DNA of 64,000 nucleotides from PALSA-350 sp963794165. GTDB taxonomy: Bacteria; Acidobacteriota; Terriglobia; Terriglobales; Acidobacteriaceae. Location: the NCBI GenBank assembly GCA_963794165.1, contig CAWCCT010000012.1:1054001-1118000 (forward strand), read 5' to 3'. Under the pieces are notes generated by a model. The model made no database searches. It saw only the letters and a list, made by a program, of their open reading frames with translations, and was not told where the DNA came from. Below are positions 1-8,114 of this stretch, one piece after another. The position numbers and the translations under genes were made by a program. Positions within the stretch are counted from its first letter, which is position 1. Every line of letters begins with the position of its first letter.

Positions 1-544
1 GGAACTCGAGGAACGCGGCTACCTCGGCGCCTACCTGGCAGTCCTGGATCTTTCGCGGATCTAATCCGAACGAGGTCAATGCCTGGGCAATCGAAATTCC
101 TTCACCATCCTGGGTGGTCAGCAAATCAGAATCGAGGCGCCCAACTAAGGCCCGGCTGCCGATGAAGGGAAGGTGGAAACGCACACCTTCTTCTTCTGAA
201 AAACCGACCAGTTCGATGGCAAACGGCAGCCGTTCTCCATTCAGGGACTCGACCAGGGCCAGCCCCAGCATCACGCCCAGCACACCATCGAAGGCGCCGC
301 TATTGGGCACCGTGTCCAGATGAGAGCCGATCATCAGGGTTGTACTCGAGGTGCCAGGATAGCGCCCGCGAAGGTTGCCCGCTGCATCGGTTATCACTGT
401 CATGCCTGCGGCTTCCATCCACCCTTGCACGGCCTGCATGCAGTCGCGCATGGCTGGGGAAAGAAAAGTACGTTTGGTGTGGCCCGGATCTTCGCTGAAT
501 TCGGCGAGGTCGCGACACCGGGCAATGACTTGGTCAGCGCCCAT
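1..544 (-). CDS. allC: Allantoate amidohydrolase / M20 hydantoinase-carbamoylase family (3' end outside window)
   Basis: The first 181 residues of an M20-family dinuclear metal amidase. Metal-ligand motifs are visible: GSHLDTVPNSGAFDG (H75, D86) and GFSEEEG (E118/E119), typical of the allantoate amidohydrolase, ureidoglycolase and N-carbamoyl amino acid amidase group. Start ATG at 544 is preceded by an AGGA element. It is the last visible gene of the minus-strand purine operon, separated from urate oxidase by a palindromic repeat of about 280 bp. Given allantoinase in the same operon, allantoate is the likely substrate (release of ammonia and ureidoglycolate). That specificity is inferred from context, because the whole family shares these motifs. 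The C-terminal part lies beyond position 1. Confidence 0.85.
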   Translation of the reverse strand, partial: MGADQVIARCRDLAEFSEDPGHTKRTFLSPAMRDCMQAVQGWMEAAGMTVITDAAGNLRGRYPGTSSTTLMIGSHLDTVPNSGAFDGVLGVMLGLALVESLNGERLPFAIELVGFSEEEGVRFHLPFIGSRALVGRLDSDLLTTQDGEGISIAQALTSFGLDPRKIQDCQVGAEVAAFLEF

Positions 545-558
545 AGCTGACCGTCCTG

Positions 559-837
559 ACAAAGGAACCCTGGGTGCCCCACATCCCCGATTTCCTGTGA
601 AGTTTAGTGGGTTCCATGCGCCTCATGCGCCTTTCCTTAAAGAAAGGCGCACACGTGGTCCTGTCCAGTGCAGCGTGCAGGAAAGTCGGGGTATCTCGCT
701 CGTTTTTTGCGAGATGTGGGATTCCACTGCCTTGTCCCCGGTGCTTTTGTGGTTCGTCGAAATCATAAGTCGAGGTTCGCGGAATCCCACATCTCGCAAA
801 AAACGAGCGAGATGTGGGGCACCCAGGGTTCCTTTGT
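559..837. repeat. Palindromic hairpin element, family A, copy 1
   Basis: The 309-bp gap between urate oxidase and allC is filled by an inverted-repeat element. Outer arms of 27 bp at 559-585 and 811-837 are perfect reverse complements. Inside them is a second inverted pair built on the core ATCTCGCTCG-T(n)-GCGAGATGTGGGA, at about 690-715 and 783-810. Each core is itself a small palindrome (TCTCGC...GCGAGA). Related copies lie at 19742-19902 and 61265-61395. No open reading frame with recognisable content lies here. The element probably forms a long hairpin in DNA or RNA and may uncouple allC from the upstream purine genes. Confidence 0.85.
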
Positions 838-853
838 AGGTGAAGATCCCCAA

Positions 854-1702
854 TTAGGTCTCTCTGACTATGCGGGCCACGATGTTGCCATAGGGTTCAT
901 CGGTGGGCACGAAGATTTCGTTGGGATTGGTTTGCCCGAAGCGGGAAAGATCGATCAGCAGACAATGTTTGTTGGGCATGGCCAGCTCCACGTCCATGAT
1001 TTCCGGTACGCCTTCGAGCACCTTCTCAGCCATGGCATAAAGCGTGTGTTGCACCGACTTGCTGTCGTGATGCGCAAACGCTTCGATGAGCGTGTCACGC
1101 ATTGTGTTGCGCAACTGGTCGAAGGGCTGCACAGCGGACTTATATTTCCATTGCGCACGCATCGCAGTCCCGAACAGGCGGTCTGCGGTCTCGGGCAAAG
1201 TGGTCAGCGAGTCGCGCAGATAGCCTTCAAATCCCGAGTTCGCGGTCTTGAGCAGAACCAGGTTTTCCAGCCCCGAGGTGACCGTGGCTTCACCGCCCTG
1301 GGCACACGTAACAGCAGTAGTTTGCGCTTCGCTCGACCCACGAATAAATGTCGAGGGGTGCGGCTTACCCTGGACCAGAGCATGCTCCCACAAGGTGCTG
1401 GCAGTGTTGATAGCGACGCTCTTGACCTGCGGATTGCGAGCGAGAAAAAACGCGCACAACTCCTGGGCGAAATCTTCGATACACTCCGCGCTGCTCTCTC
1501 TCGCGCGCGAATAAACCGTGTTCTTCATCGTATCTGTGGGCAAGATGGCGCTGTTATCGCCGGCGGTGAAGCAGCTCTCGAAGTCGCCGGAGAGTAGCAC
1601 TTCGACTTTCCATTCCCACACTGTGTGCAAGGGACGGTCGCGCTTTACCTTCATCACGCGCACGCTCGATTTTCCGTACGAATTCTCGGCCAGAGCAATC
1701 AT
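854..1702 (-). CDS. uox: Urate oxidase (uricase)
   Basis: Cofactor-free uricase of 282 residues, near the usual family length of about 300. It oxidises urate with O2 to 5-hydroxyisourate. The tandem T-fold signatures are clear: SYGKSSVRVMKV with catalytic K11, PTDTMKNTVYS with T56, a binding segment around F158 and R175, and MPNKHCLLIDLSRFG with H246, completing the Lys-Thr-His triad. Start ATG at 1702 follows a GGGGGAG ribosome site. It sits 3 bp after the HIU hydrolase stop codon, so translation is probably coupled. The three urate-to-allantoin enzymes are adjacent, consistent with channelling of unstable intermediates. Confidence 0.96.
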   Translation of the reverse strand: MIALAENSYGKSSVRVMKVKRDRPLHTVWEWKVEVLLSGDFESCFTAGDNSAILPTDTMKNTVYSRARESSAECIEDFAQELCAFFLARNPQVKSVAINTASTLWEHALVQGKPHPSTFIRGSSEAQTTAVTCAQGGEATVTSGLENLVLLKTANSGFEGYLRDSLTTLPETADRLFGTAMRAQWKYKSAVQPFDQLRNTMRDTLIEAFAHHDSKSVQHTLYAMAEKVLEGVPEIMDVELAMPNKHCLLIDLSRFGQTNPNEIFVPTDEPYGNIVARIVRET

Positions 1703-1705
1703 CGG

Positions 1706-2053
1706 CTAGCTCCCCCTGTAGGTGGTATAGCCATTGGGACTCAAAAGCAATGGGACGTGCAGGTGGGTATCGCCGGGCCGCACGGTCACGATGATCTCAA
1801 CCGTGAGGTACAACCCTTTTACCATCTGCGACGCGTGATAGGTTCCGGTCTCGAAACGCAGCCGGTATTGTCCGGGCTGCAAGACATCTCTATTCCGCGG
1901 CAAAAGGTTGGCGCAGCGGCCATCGCTGTCCGTCTCCTGCGCGCCCAGCTTTTCCCATTCCCCGGACGGACCTGCATATTCCAGGTGCACCGCTATGCCG
2001 GCTGCCGGCCTGCCGAGCGCAGTGTCGAGAACGTGGGTGGAGAGGCGGCTCAC
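1706..2053 (-). CDS. hiuH: 5-hydroxyisourate hydrolase (transthyretin-like)
   Basis: Hydrolyses 5-hydroxyisourate to OHCU. The three family motifs are present: LSTHVLDT near the N-terminus, TDSDGRC in the middle, and the C-terminal YRGS tetrapeptide that separates HIU hydrolase from true transthyretin. I chose the GTG at 2053, which overlaps the uraD stop as GTGA and gives 115 residues, the usual length. An ATG at 2071 would add six residues and a longer overlap. It lies between uraD and uox, in an order matching consecutive steps. No signal peptide is evident, so it is probably cytoplasmic. Confidence 0.94.
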   Translation of the reverse strand: MSRLSTHVLDTALGRPAAGIAVHLEYAGPSGEWEKLGAQETDSDGRCANLLPRNRDVLQPGQYRLRFETGTYHASQMVKGLYLTVEIIVTVRPGDTHLHVPLLLSPNGYTTYRGS

Positions 2054-2568
2054 GCGCCCTCCGCTAGCCACTTGCGCAGCCGAAGCTGCATGATCTGCCG
2101 CTGTTGTGCGGCCGATTCCAGCAATTCCAGAGCCGGATCATTACTCAGGCGGCGCTCAAGGATTTGCAGCATTTCCGCGGGCTTTTTTCCGCTGGCGCAG
2201 ACGATAAAGATCCGCCCGAAGCGCTTTTCGTACTCGCGGTGACCTTCTTGCATGCGCAGTAGGATAGCAGCATCTGCCTCTTGCATCTGGCTCTGCTCCG
2301 AACGCGACCACGCCGCGGAGGCAGCGGTGGTCTTGTTCTGCGCATGCTGTTCACCGATCCGGGGATGGCTGCGGAACGCCTCCAGCCAGTCAGCCTCGGG
2401 CAGATGTTGCCAGCAGTCGTCGGCTGCGGCGAAGAGATTTTCCTCGCCCGCAAAGGGTCGCCTCGCGGTTAGCTTCGCGGCCCATGCAGGGGAGCCGCAG
2501 CAGGAGAGGATCTGCGCCGCTGCTTCGTCGGGCGGCAGCGCATGCCAACGCGCCAGAATTCGGTTCAA
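2050..2568 (-). CDS. uraD: OHCU decarboxylase
   Basis: 2-oxo-4-hydroxy-4-carboxy-5-ureidoimidazoline decarboxylase, 172 residues. It forms S-allantoin from the HIU hydrolase product. The catalytic motif FRSHPRIGEQ (H68) is followed by the E/R-rich helix and FIVCASGKKPAEML, both typical of the family. The start is a TTG at 2568 that overlaps the stop of the upstream FAD subunit gene as TTGA. No ATG is available near the correct N-terminus. The 3' end overlaps hiuH by four bases. Both overlaps indicate translational coupling in one polycistronic message. Confidence 0.94.
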   Translation of the reverse strand: MNRILARWHALPPDEAAAQILSCCGSPAWAAKLTARRPFAGEENLFAAADDCWQHLPEADWLEAFRSHPRIGEQHAQNKTTAASAAWSRSEQSQMQEADAAILLRMQEGHREYEKRFGRIFIVCASGKKPAEMLQILERRLSNDPALELLESAAQQRQIMQLRLRKWLAEGA

Positions 2569-3428
2569 GTGAACAGGCCCTCGAGAAATTCCTGTAGCAG
2601 ATTGCCTGACACCTGCAGCCGGTAAGCGGCGTTGGAACGAATGTCATCGATAGGAGCGACTTCCGCTTCCAGTGCCTGCCGGGCTTCGCTCATCAAGGCC
2701 GCACTATGAGGCTGGCCTAGCAGCACTTCTTCCGTCCGCCGCAGCCGCAATGGAGTTACCGCCATGCTGCCGATAGCCAGGCGCACATCTTCGATCGTGT
2801 GGTTAGAGATTTTGCCCAGCCCGGCCAGGCACAGCTTGGCAATGGCTTGCGCATTACGGGTGCCGACTTTGCGCGAGTACGAGTAATAGCCGGCAAATCG
2901 CGGTTGCAGCGCGATGGCGCTGATGATCTCATCCGCGGCCAGCCTGGTTTGCTTGTAGCCGGTGTGGAATTCAACATAGGGAAGGCGCCGTGTTCCCCGA
3001 ACGGAAGCGAGTAGCAGCTCAGCCTCGTAGACCATCAACGCGGGCAGGGAATCCGCGGCTGGAGAGGCGTTTACGATGTTGCCGCCAAGCGTACCGCGGT
3101 TCTGGTTGGCAATGCTGCCGGTCCAGGACGCGGCGCGGGCGAGCAGGGGAAACTCCTGCGCCACCAGCGGATGATTTCTCAGGTCGGTGTAGGTGCATCC
3201 CGCGCCGATGATCAGCTCCTGCGGCGTGCTTTCGATTTGGCGCAACTCGCCCAGCCCCCAAAGGCTGACCAGCTTGCGCGCTGGTAACCTTCCTGCGCCG
3301 TACTGGACCATCAATTCAGTTCCGCCGGCAATCGGCATCCACGCTCCCGGTTCCTTCGCGAGCAGTTCGAGCACCGCGTCGAGTTTGCCGGGCGCTACCA
3401 GCTCGTACTCCGACGGATGGGATCTCAT
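2565..3428 (-). CDS. Xanthine dehydrogenase, FAD-binding (medium) subunit
   Basis: FAD subunit of a three-part molybdenum hydroxylase, 287 residues. The N-terminal FAD-binding PCMH fold contains MPIAGGTELMVQY and the FAD loop TLGGNIVNASPAADSLPAL; the C-terminal half matches the CO dehydrogenase flavoprotein C domain. The start is the ATG at 3428, which overlaps the stop of the [2Fe-2S] gene as ATGA. A longer reading frame to 3611 is only a fortuitous upstream extension. It passes electrons from the Fe-S subunit to NAD or another acceptor. Substrate assignment to xanthine rests on the neighbouring urate-degrading genes. Confidence 0.92.
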   Translation of the reverse strand: MRSHPSEYELVAPGKLDAVLELLAKEPGAWMPIAGGTELMVQYGAGRLPARKLVSLWGLGELRQIESTPQELIIGAGCTYTDLRNHPLVAQEFPLLARAASWTGSIANQNRGTLGGNIVNASPAADSLPALMVYEAELLLASVRGTRRLPYVEFHTGYKQTRLAADEIISAIALQPRFAGYYSYSRKVGTRNAQAIAKLCLAGLGKISNHTIEDVRLAIGSMAVTPLRLRRTEEVLLGQPHSAALMSEARQALEAEVAPIDDIRSNAAYRLQVSGNLLQEFLEGLFT

Positions 3429-3901
3429 GATTGGGTATCCGCTGCTTCCATCACTGCGTGGAAGATGCGTGTGTAGCCGGTACAGCGGCAGAGGTTTCCG
3501 CCCAGCCCTTCGCGAATCTGTTCCAGGGTGGGGGTGGGATTGTGGTTTAGAAGGTGAACGGTGGCCATCACCATGCCCGGGGTGCAGATACCGCACTGCG
3601 CCCCGCCGCATTTAAGAAAAGCCTGCTGCACGCGATGCAGGCCGCTCTCCCCGGCAAGCCCTTCGATCGTGCACAGGGTAGCCCCTTCCGCCTGCAGCAC
3701 GGGAACCAGGCAGCTGTTCACGAGCTCGCCATTCATGAGCACGGAGCAGGATCCACACTCCCCCTCACCGCAGCCTTCTTTGGTCCCCGTAAGGCCAATC
3801 TTTGTCCGCAGAACGTCGAGCAGGCGCTCCATGGGATAGACCGACACGGTGTGGGCTTTGCCATTCACCGTGAAGGTGACGTCACGGCGGGCGGCGCTCA
3901 T
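3425..3901 (-). CDS. Xanthine dehydrogenase, [2Fe-2S] subunit
   Basis: Small iron-sulfur subunit, 158 residues. The plant-ferredoxin-type cluster is bound by C44, C49, C52 and C64 (KEGCGEGECGSC...NSC). The second, helical-domain cluster is bound by C103, C106, C138 and C140 (CGIC...CRC). This is the standard arrangement of molybdenum hydroxylases. Start ATG at 3901 overlaps the large-subunit stop as ATGA, and the 3' end overlaps the FAD subunit in the same way. It carries electrons from the molybdenum site to FAD. The closest functional match by context is the pucE/xdh small subunit of purine catabolic operons. Confidence 0.94.
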   Translation of the reverse strand: MSAARRDVTFTVNGKAHTVSVYPMERLLDVLRTKIGLTGTKEGCGEGECGSCSVLMNGELVNSCLVPVLQAEGATLCTIEGLAGESGLHRVQQAFLKCGGAQCGICTPGMVMATVHLLNHNPTPTLEQIREGLGGNLCRCTGYTRIFHAVMEAADTQS

Positions 3902-6174
3902 TGGCTCCCCTCCGCCGCCAGCGCGATCTCCAGAGATTCTGCCGGTCGCTCCGGCTCTGCGGTCAAAGCGCGAAAAATATCTTCCGGCAGCAATGGGATG
4001 GAGTTGAACTCGATGCCGGTCGCTTGCACCACAGCATTGATGATCGCTGGTGCGGGGCCATCCATGGGCAGCTCGCCGATTCCTTTGGCGCCATAGGGTC
4101 CGTACTGGTAGGGAACTTCTTCGAAGTACACACGGATGGGGGGAATGTCTTCGGCGGTGGGCATGATGTAGTTGGTCATCTGGTTGTTGATCATGCGACC
4201 GTCTTTCCAAACTACCTTTTCGTAAAGTGCGTACCCGATTCCCTGGGCGACTCCGCCTTCAATCTGGCCGCCGGCAAGAATCGGATGCAGGACCTTGCCA
4301 ATCTCCTGCAAGGCAACGAAGTCATCGATGGTGACACTGTAGGTCGTGGTATCGACCGTGACTTCCGCCATGTACACAGCCCAGCCATAGGCCCCATACG
4401 CCTCGCCGCTATAGAGTTCATCGTTCCAGAAAATATTCGGGGCCGCCTCATAGCGGCTGAACGATTGCAGCTCACCAAACTGCTTGCGGTAAGCCTGGCA
4501 GGCGGCGAGGAACTGCTCGCGGCCGGCAGGGAGCTCGAGCAATCCACTATCGATTAGCGTTTGCCGCATCTTCAGTGCCGCGGTCTGCAAGATCTTGCCG
4601 ATGATCATCGCTGTGCGCGAGGCCACCGTTGGACCGCTGTTGGGGCTGACACTGGTATCGATGGGAGCCATGCTGACGTCGTCATACTCCAGCCCCAACG
4701 TCTCCGCGGCAATCTGGCAAAGAATGGTGTTGGTGCCTTGGCCGAACTCGGTGCTCGACACCAGGACACGCAGGCCGCCTGCTGCCGCGGCTTCCAGGCC
4801 GACCACTGCATTGAGATAGCGTTCTCCCGATCCGGTAAAACCCGCGCCGTGCAAAAAGGCGCCAATCCCTATGCCTTTCTTTTTGCTGCTGGTAGGGTTG
4901 TGCGCGGCGAACTGCTTAACCTTGGCGTGGTAGTCAGTGAGTTCGAGCGCGCGATCGAGCATCTGATCCATGACGATGGGATCGTGGATCACCTGATTCG
5001 TCGCCGTGGTCATTCCCTGGTGCAACAAATTACGCCGCCGGAATTCGTCGGGAGCTATGCCAATCGTTTTCGCGATATGGTCCATGTGGCGCTCGAGCGC
5101 GAACAGGCTTTGCGGTGCGCCGAAACCGCGGAACGCGCCGTGCGGCGGAGTGTTGGTGGCATAGGATTTCGAGCTCACGCGAATGTTGGGCCAGAAATAA
5201 GGACCGCCTGCGTGAATGGTGCCGCGCGAAAGCACGGTGGAAGACAGGGTGGCATAGGCCCCGCCATCGGTCGCGAAGTCGATCTCCGCGGCGAGAAGTT
5301 TCCCGTCGGCGCTGACCGCGGTGCGATGCCGGGTGCGTGAGGGATGCCGTTTCGTGGTGGCCGCCATGTCTTCCATGCGGTCGTAAATAATCTTGACCGG
5401 GCGTCCTGACTTCATGGCCAACAGCGCAGCGTGTCCGGCAATCATGGAAGGATATTCTTCCTTGCCGCCGAAGGCGCCCCCGGTCTCCGCCTGCACTACA
5501 CGCACGTTCTCCGGGGGCAGGCCGGTGAGGGCGACCAGGGCCTTATGCACGTAAAACGGGCATTGCATGGAGCCCCAGATAGTCAGACCTCCCATGTTGC
5601 CGGCCTGTGCAATTACGCCGTTGGGCTCGATGTAAAGCTGCTCCTGGGCCCCGGTGCTGTATTCCCCTTCGACGATCCAGGCGGCGTCCTTCCACGCCTG
5701 GTCTACGTCTCCCTTTTCCATCCGGTAGCTTTTGAAGATATTGTCCTTGCCCCAGATGATCACCTCGCGCCGCTCGCTTTCTTCAATGCTATGCACTGAA
5801 GGCGCAGGCTTATAGGTGATGTTCACCGCCGCCACAGCCGCTGCCAGCGCATGCCGGTCGGGATGTGCCAGCAGCAGGATCGGCTCTTCCGGATGATTGA
5901 CGACACCTTCGGCCAGGCAGGGCTGGTCATCCACGATGAGGGAGACGACATTGCGGCCGGGGATATCTTTGGCGGTCACGATGGTGAACTCGTGCCAGGC
6001 AATGCCTTCACCAAATTTGATTTCTTCGATCGCGCCGCGGGCAATGCTACTGCGCACCGTGGCACCAAAGATCATGCCCGGCAGCGAGAGATCGTCAATA
6101 TAGCGCGCCTGCCCAGTCAGCTTGGCTGCGCCCTCCTTGCGGGGAACGGAGACGCCCACGACACGGGTTTGCAA
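3898..6174 (-). CDS. Xanthine dehydrogenase, molybdopterin-binding (large) subunit
   Basis: Catalytic subunit of 758 residues that hydroxylates hypoxanthine or xanthine to urate. It begins with the aldehyde oxidase/xanthine dehydrogenase a/b hammerhead domain (VGVSVPRKEGAAKLTGQARY) and continues into the molybdopterin-binding domain with GGAFGGKEEYP, RGFGAPQ and the C-terminal loop GAKGIGELP, where E701 should be the catalytic base. Length and order fit bacterial three-subunit enzymes such as the Bacillus puc system. It lies 12 bp downstream of allantoinase and overlaps the Fe-S gene. Substrate preference cannot be read from sequence alone but is strongly suggested by uox, hiuH and uraD downstream. 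Confidence 0.93.
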   Translation of the reverse strand: MQTRVVGVSVPRKEGAAKLTGQARYIDDLSLPGMIFGATVRSSIARGAIEEIKFGEGIAWHEFTIVTAKDIPGRNVVSLIVDDQPCLAEGVVNHPEEPILLLAHPDRHALAAAVAAVNITYKPAPSVHSIEESERREVIIWGKDNIFKSYRMEKGDVDQAWKDAAWIVEGEYSTGAQEQLYIEPNGVIAQAGNMGGLTIWGSMQCPFYVHKALVALTGLPPENVRVVQAETGGAFGGKEEYPSMIAGHAALLAMKSGRPVKIIYDRMEDMAATTKRHPSRTRHRTAVSADGKLLAAEIDFATDGGAYATLSSTVLSRGTIHAGGPYFWPNIRVSSKSYATNTPPHGAFRGFGAPQSLFALERHMDHIAKTIGIAPDEFRRRNLLHQGMTTATNQVIHDPIVMDQMLDRALELTDYHAKVKQFAAHNPTSSKKKGIGIGAFLHGAGFTGSGERYLNAVVGLEAAAAGGLRVLVSSTEFGQGTNTILCQIAAETLGLEYDDVSMAPIDTSVSPNSGPTVASRTAMIIGKILQTAALKMRQTLIDSGLLELPAGREQFLAACQAYRKQFGELQSFSRYEAAPNIFWNDELYSGEAYGAYGWAVYMAEVTVDTTTYSVTIDDFVALQEIGKVLHPILAGGQIEGGVAQGIGYALYEKVVWKDGRMINNQMTNYIMPTAEDIPPIRVYFEEVPYQYGPYGAKGIGELPMDGPAPAIINAVVQATGIEFNSIPLLPEDIFRALTAEPERPAESLEIALAAEGSQ

Positions 6175-6186
6175 AGCGACCTCCTC

Positions 6187-7539
6187 TTAGCGGTAAGCTT
6201 TGATTCTAGCCTCGCGCCGCTGCTCTTTGCCCACGGGCGGGTCCGGAAACGAGCCATCCTGGTAGACGGCGGTGCCTCTAACAAACGTAGCGCGCACCTT
6301 GCCATGCAAACTTTCTCCCAGATAAGGAGACACAAGGTGGCGGTACTGCAGGTCTTCGGTGCTCAAGATGAAGTGGGCATCCGGATCGAAGATCACCAAG
6401 TCCGCGTCGTATCCCGCAGCGATCGCGCCTTTGTGTTTTTCCAGCCCCGCAAGCTTGGCTGGTTGTGCAGACATCCAGCGCACCAGGTTATCGAGCGAGA
6501 GACCACGCTGGCGCATCTCTGTCCACATAACCGAGATGGCCACGCTAAGGCTGGCAATTCCTCCCCACGCCTTACGGAAATCTCCCCCCTTCATCGCTGG
6601 CGGACAAGGGGAATGATCGGTGGCGATCAGATCGATGATTCCATCGCGCAGGCCTTGCCACAGGGCTTCGCGGTTGGCTCGCGAGCGGATTGGCGGCGCG
6701 CACTTGAACAGTGTGCCACCGGCAGGAATCTCTTCGGCGAAGAAGTGCAGGTAGTGGGGACAGGTCTCCACCGTAACAGGCAGCCCCTCGGCGCGAGCCT
6801 GGGCCAGATCCTCGAGCGCCAGCGCTGTGGAGAGATGAACGATGTGCAGCGGGAACGAATATTTGCGGCAAAGCGCGATCAGCATGCGGATAGCGGCCAG
6901 CTCTGCTTCGTCGGGCCGCGAGCGCAGATAGGTTGGGTATTGCTGCCAGTCGTCCGCATCCCCACCCTGGTAGAGATGCGCAGCCAACTCGGCGTGGACC
7001 AGCAAGGGCAGGCCGGTTGCGGCGAGAGTGGGTAACGCCGCTTCCAGTTCCTGCTCGCTGATCATGGTGAAACCATCGATGCCGGGATCGACCAGGAAGC
7101 ATTTATATCCGGCCACGCCGGCCTCAGCTAAGGGGACAAGATGTTCGTGGTTGAGCCCGGTTAAACCGCCCCATGGCGCCCAATCCACGCGGCATTGTCC
7201 GGCGGCCGCAGAACGCTTGGCCTCGAGCGCGGCGACCGTGGTGGTCTCCGGCAGGCAATTCAGCGGCATATCTACCAGCGTGGTGTAGCCGCCGGCCGCG
7301 GCGGCGCGGGTAGCGGTGGCGAAGCCTTCCCATTCTGTCCTGCCCGGTTCATTCACGTGCACATGCGAATCCACCAGGCCGGGCAGCAGCACCAGGTCGC
7401 CGAATTGATGCAGCAGGGCTGCGCGCGGTGCGTCTTCGCGGGCGACGATTGCCTGGATGAGTCCCTGCTCGACTACGACCGCTGCCGGCCGCACTCCGTC
7501 GGGTGTGATCACGCGGCTGGAAACAAAGGCCTGTGTCAT
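6187..7539 (-). CDS. allB: Allantoinase
   Basis: Cyclic amidohydrolase of 450 residues, the usual AllB length, converting allantoin to allantoate. The dinuclear metal site is visible: DSHVHVNEPG (H59, H61), the carboxylated lysine in GYKCFLVDPG (K146), H182, H232/H235 and a late ATDHSPC aspartate. I placed the start at the ATG at 7539, just before the conserved N-terminal strand. The frame is open back to 7761, but that extension would run over the divergent guanine deaminase gene. It is the first gene of the minus-strand purine operon. A promoter should lie in the short divergent gap 7540-7582. Confidence 0.92.
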   Translation of the reverse strand: MTQAFVSSRVITPDGVRPAAVVVEQGLIQAIVAREDAPRAALLHQFGDLVLLPGLVDSHVHVNEPGRTEWEGFATATRAAAAGGYTTLVDMPLNCLPETTTVAALEAKRSAAAGQCRVDWAPWGGLTGLNHEHLVPLAEAGVAGYKCFLVDPGIDGFTMISEQELEAALPTLAATGLPLLVHAELAAHLYQGGDADDWQQYPTYLRSRPDEAELAAIRMLIALCRKYSFPLHIVHLSTALALEDLAQARAEGLPVTVETCPHYLHFFAEEIPAGGTLFKCAPPIRSRANREALWQGLRDGIIDLIATDHSPCPPAMKGGDFRKAWGGIASLSVAISVMWTEMRQRGLSLDNLVRWMSAQPAKLAGLEKHKGAIAAGYDADLVIFDPDAHFILSTEDLQYRHLVSPYLGESLHGKVRATFVRGTAVYQDGSFPDPPVGKEQRREARIKAYR

Positions 7540-7582
7540 ATACTTCGGATATTCGTGCAGCCCCGCGGAGAGTGCAAGCGAA

Positions 7583-8062
7583 ATGAACATGCAAGGTGAG
7601 AATGATTTCCTGCGGCTCGCCATCCAGCTGGCCACGGAAAACGTGCGCAGCGGAGCAGGCGGCCCCTTTGGGGCGGTCGTGGTTAGAAACGGAGAGGTCC
7701 TCGCCACCGGCGTCAACCGGGTGACCGCGGACAATGATCCCACCTCACACGCCGAGGTCAATGCGATCCGCGGTGCGTGTAGGGCTCTGGGCCACTTTCA
7801 GTTGACAGGTTGTGTGCTGTACACAAGTTGCGAGCCATGCCCCATGTGCCTGGGCGCGATCTACTGGGTCAGGCTGGACTCACTCGTTTATGGCAACACC
7901 TGTCGCGACGCGGCTGAGATCGGCTTCGACGATCATTTCATTTACGAGGAGCTTAGCGTGCCGCCGGGGCAACGCAAGCTACCCATGGTGCGCTTGTTAC
8001 CGGAGGAAGCCATCGAGAGCTTTCGTGCCTGGCGGGAACACGAGTCTAAAATCGCCTATTAG
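7583..8062 (+). CDS. guaD: Guanine deaminase (CDA-fold nucleoside/nucleobase deaminase)
   Basis: Zinc deaminase of 159 residues with the cytidine deaminase fold: HAEVNAI (H56, proton shuttle E58) and CEPCPMC (C86, C89). The arrangement and C-terminal aromatic tail match Bacillus-type guanine deaminase, which makes xanthine from guanine. Start ATG at 7583 follows GGAGAG; an ATG two codons later is possible. It is the first gene of the divergent plus-strand purine operon. The product xanthine feeds the xanthine dehydrogenase encoded on the other strand. tRNA adenosine deaminase (TadA) is the main alternative, but the context favours guanine. Confidence 0.86.
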   Translation: MNMQGENDFLRLAIQLATENVRSGAGGPFGAVVVRNGEVLATGVNRVTADNDPTSHAEVNAIRGACRALGHFQLTGCVLYTSCEPCPMCLGAIYWVRLDSLVYGNTCRDAAEIGFDDHFIYEELSVPPGQRKLPMVRLLPEEAIESFRAWREHESKIAY

Positions 8063-8114
8063 TTAAGAACGCTTTTCTGTTGGTGCCCGGGCTATCTTGC
8101 GTCTATGCTCCGGT

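Noticed and set aside
375..839. 154-residue plus-strand frame at the left end
   Set aside because: It is antisense to allC and otherwise made of palindromic repeat.
668..1597. 309-residue plus-strand frame opposite urate oxidase
   Set aside because: It is a shadow of the uricase gene and its N-terminus is repeat sequence.
3429..3611. Longer start for the xanthine dehydrogenase FAD subunit
   Set aside because: The extension lies inside the [2Fe-2S] gene in another frame. ATG 3428 overlaps its stop in the usual way.
7540..7761. N-terminal extension of allantoinase
   Set aside because: It is antisense to the start of guanine deaminase and adds no conserved residues. The ATG at 7539 fits.
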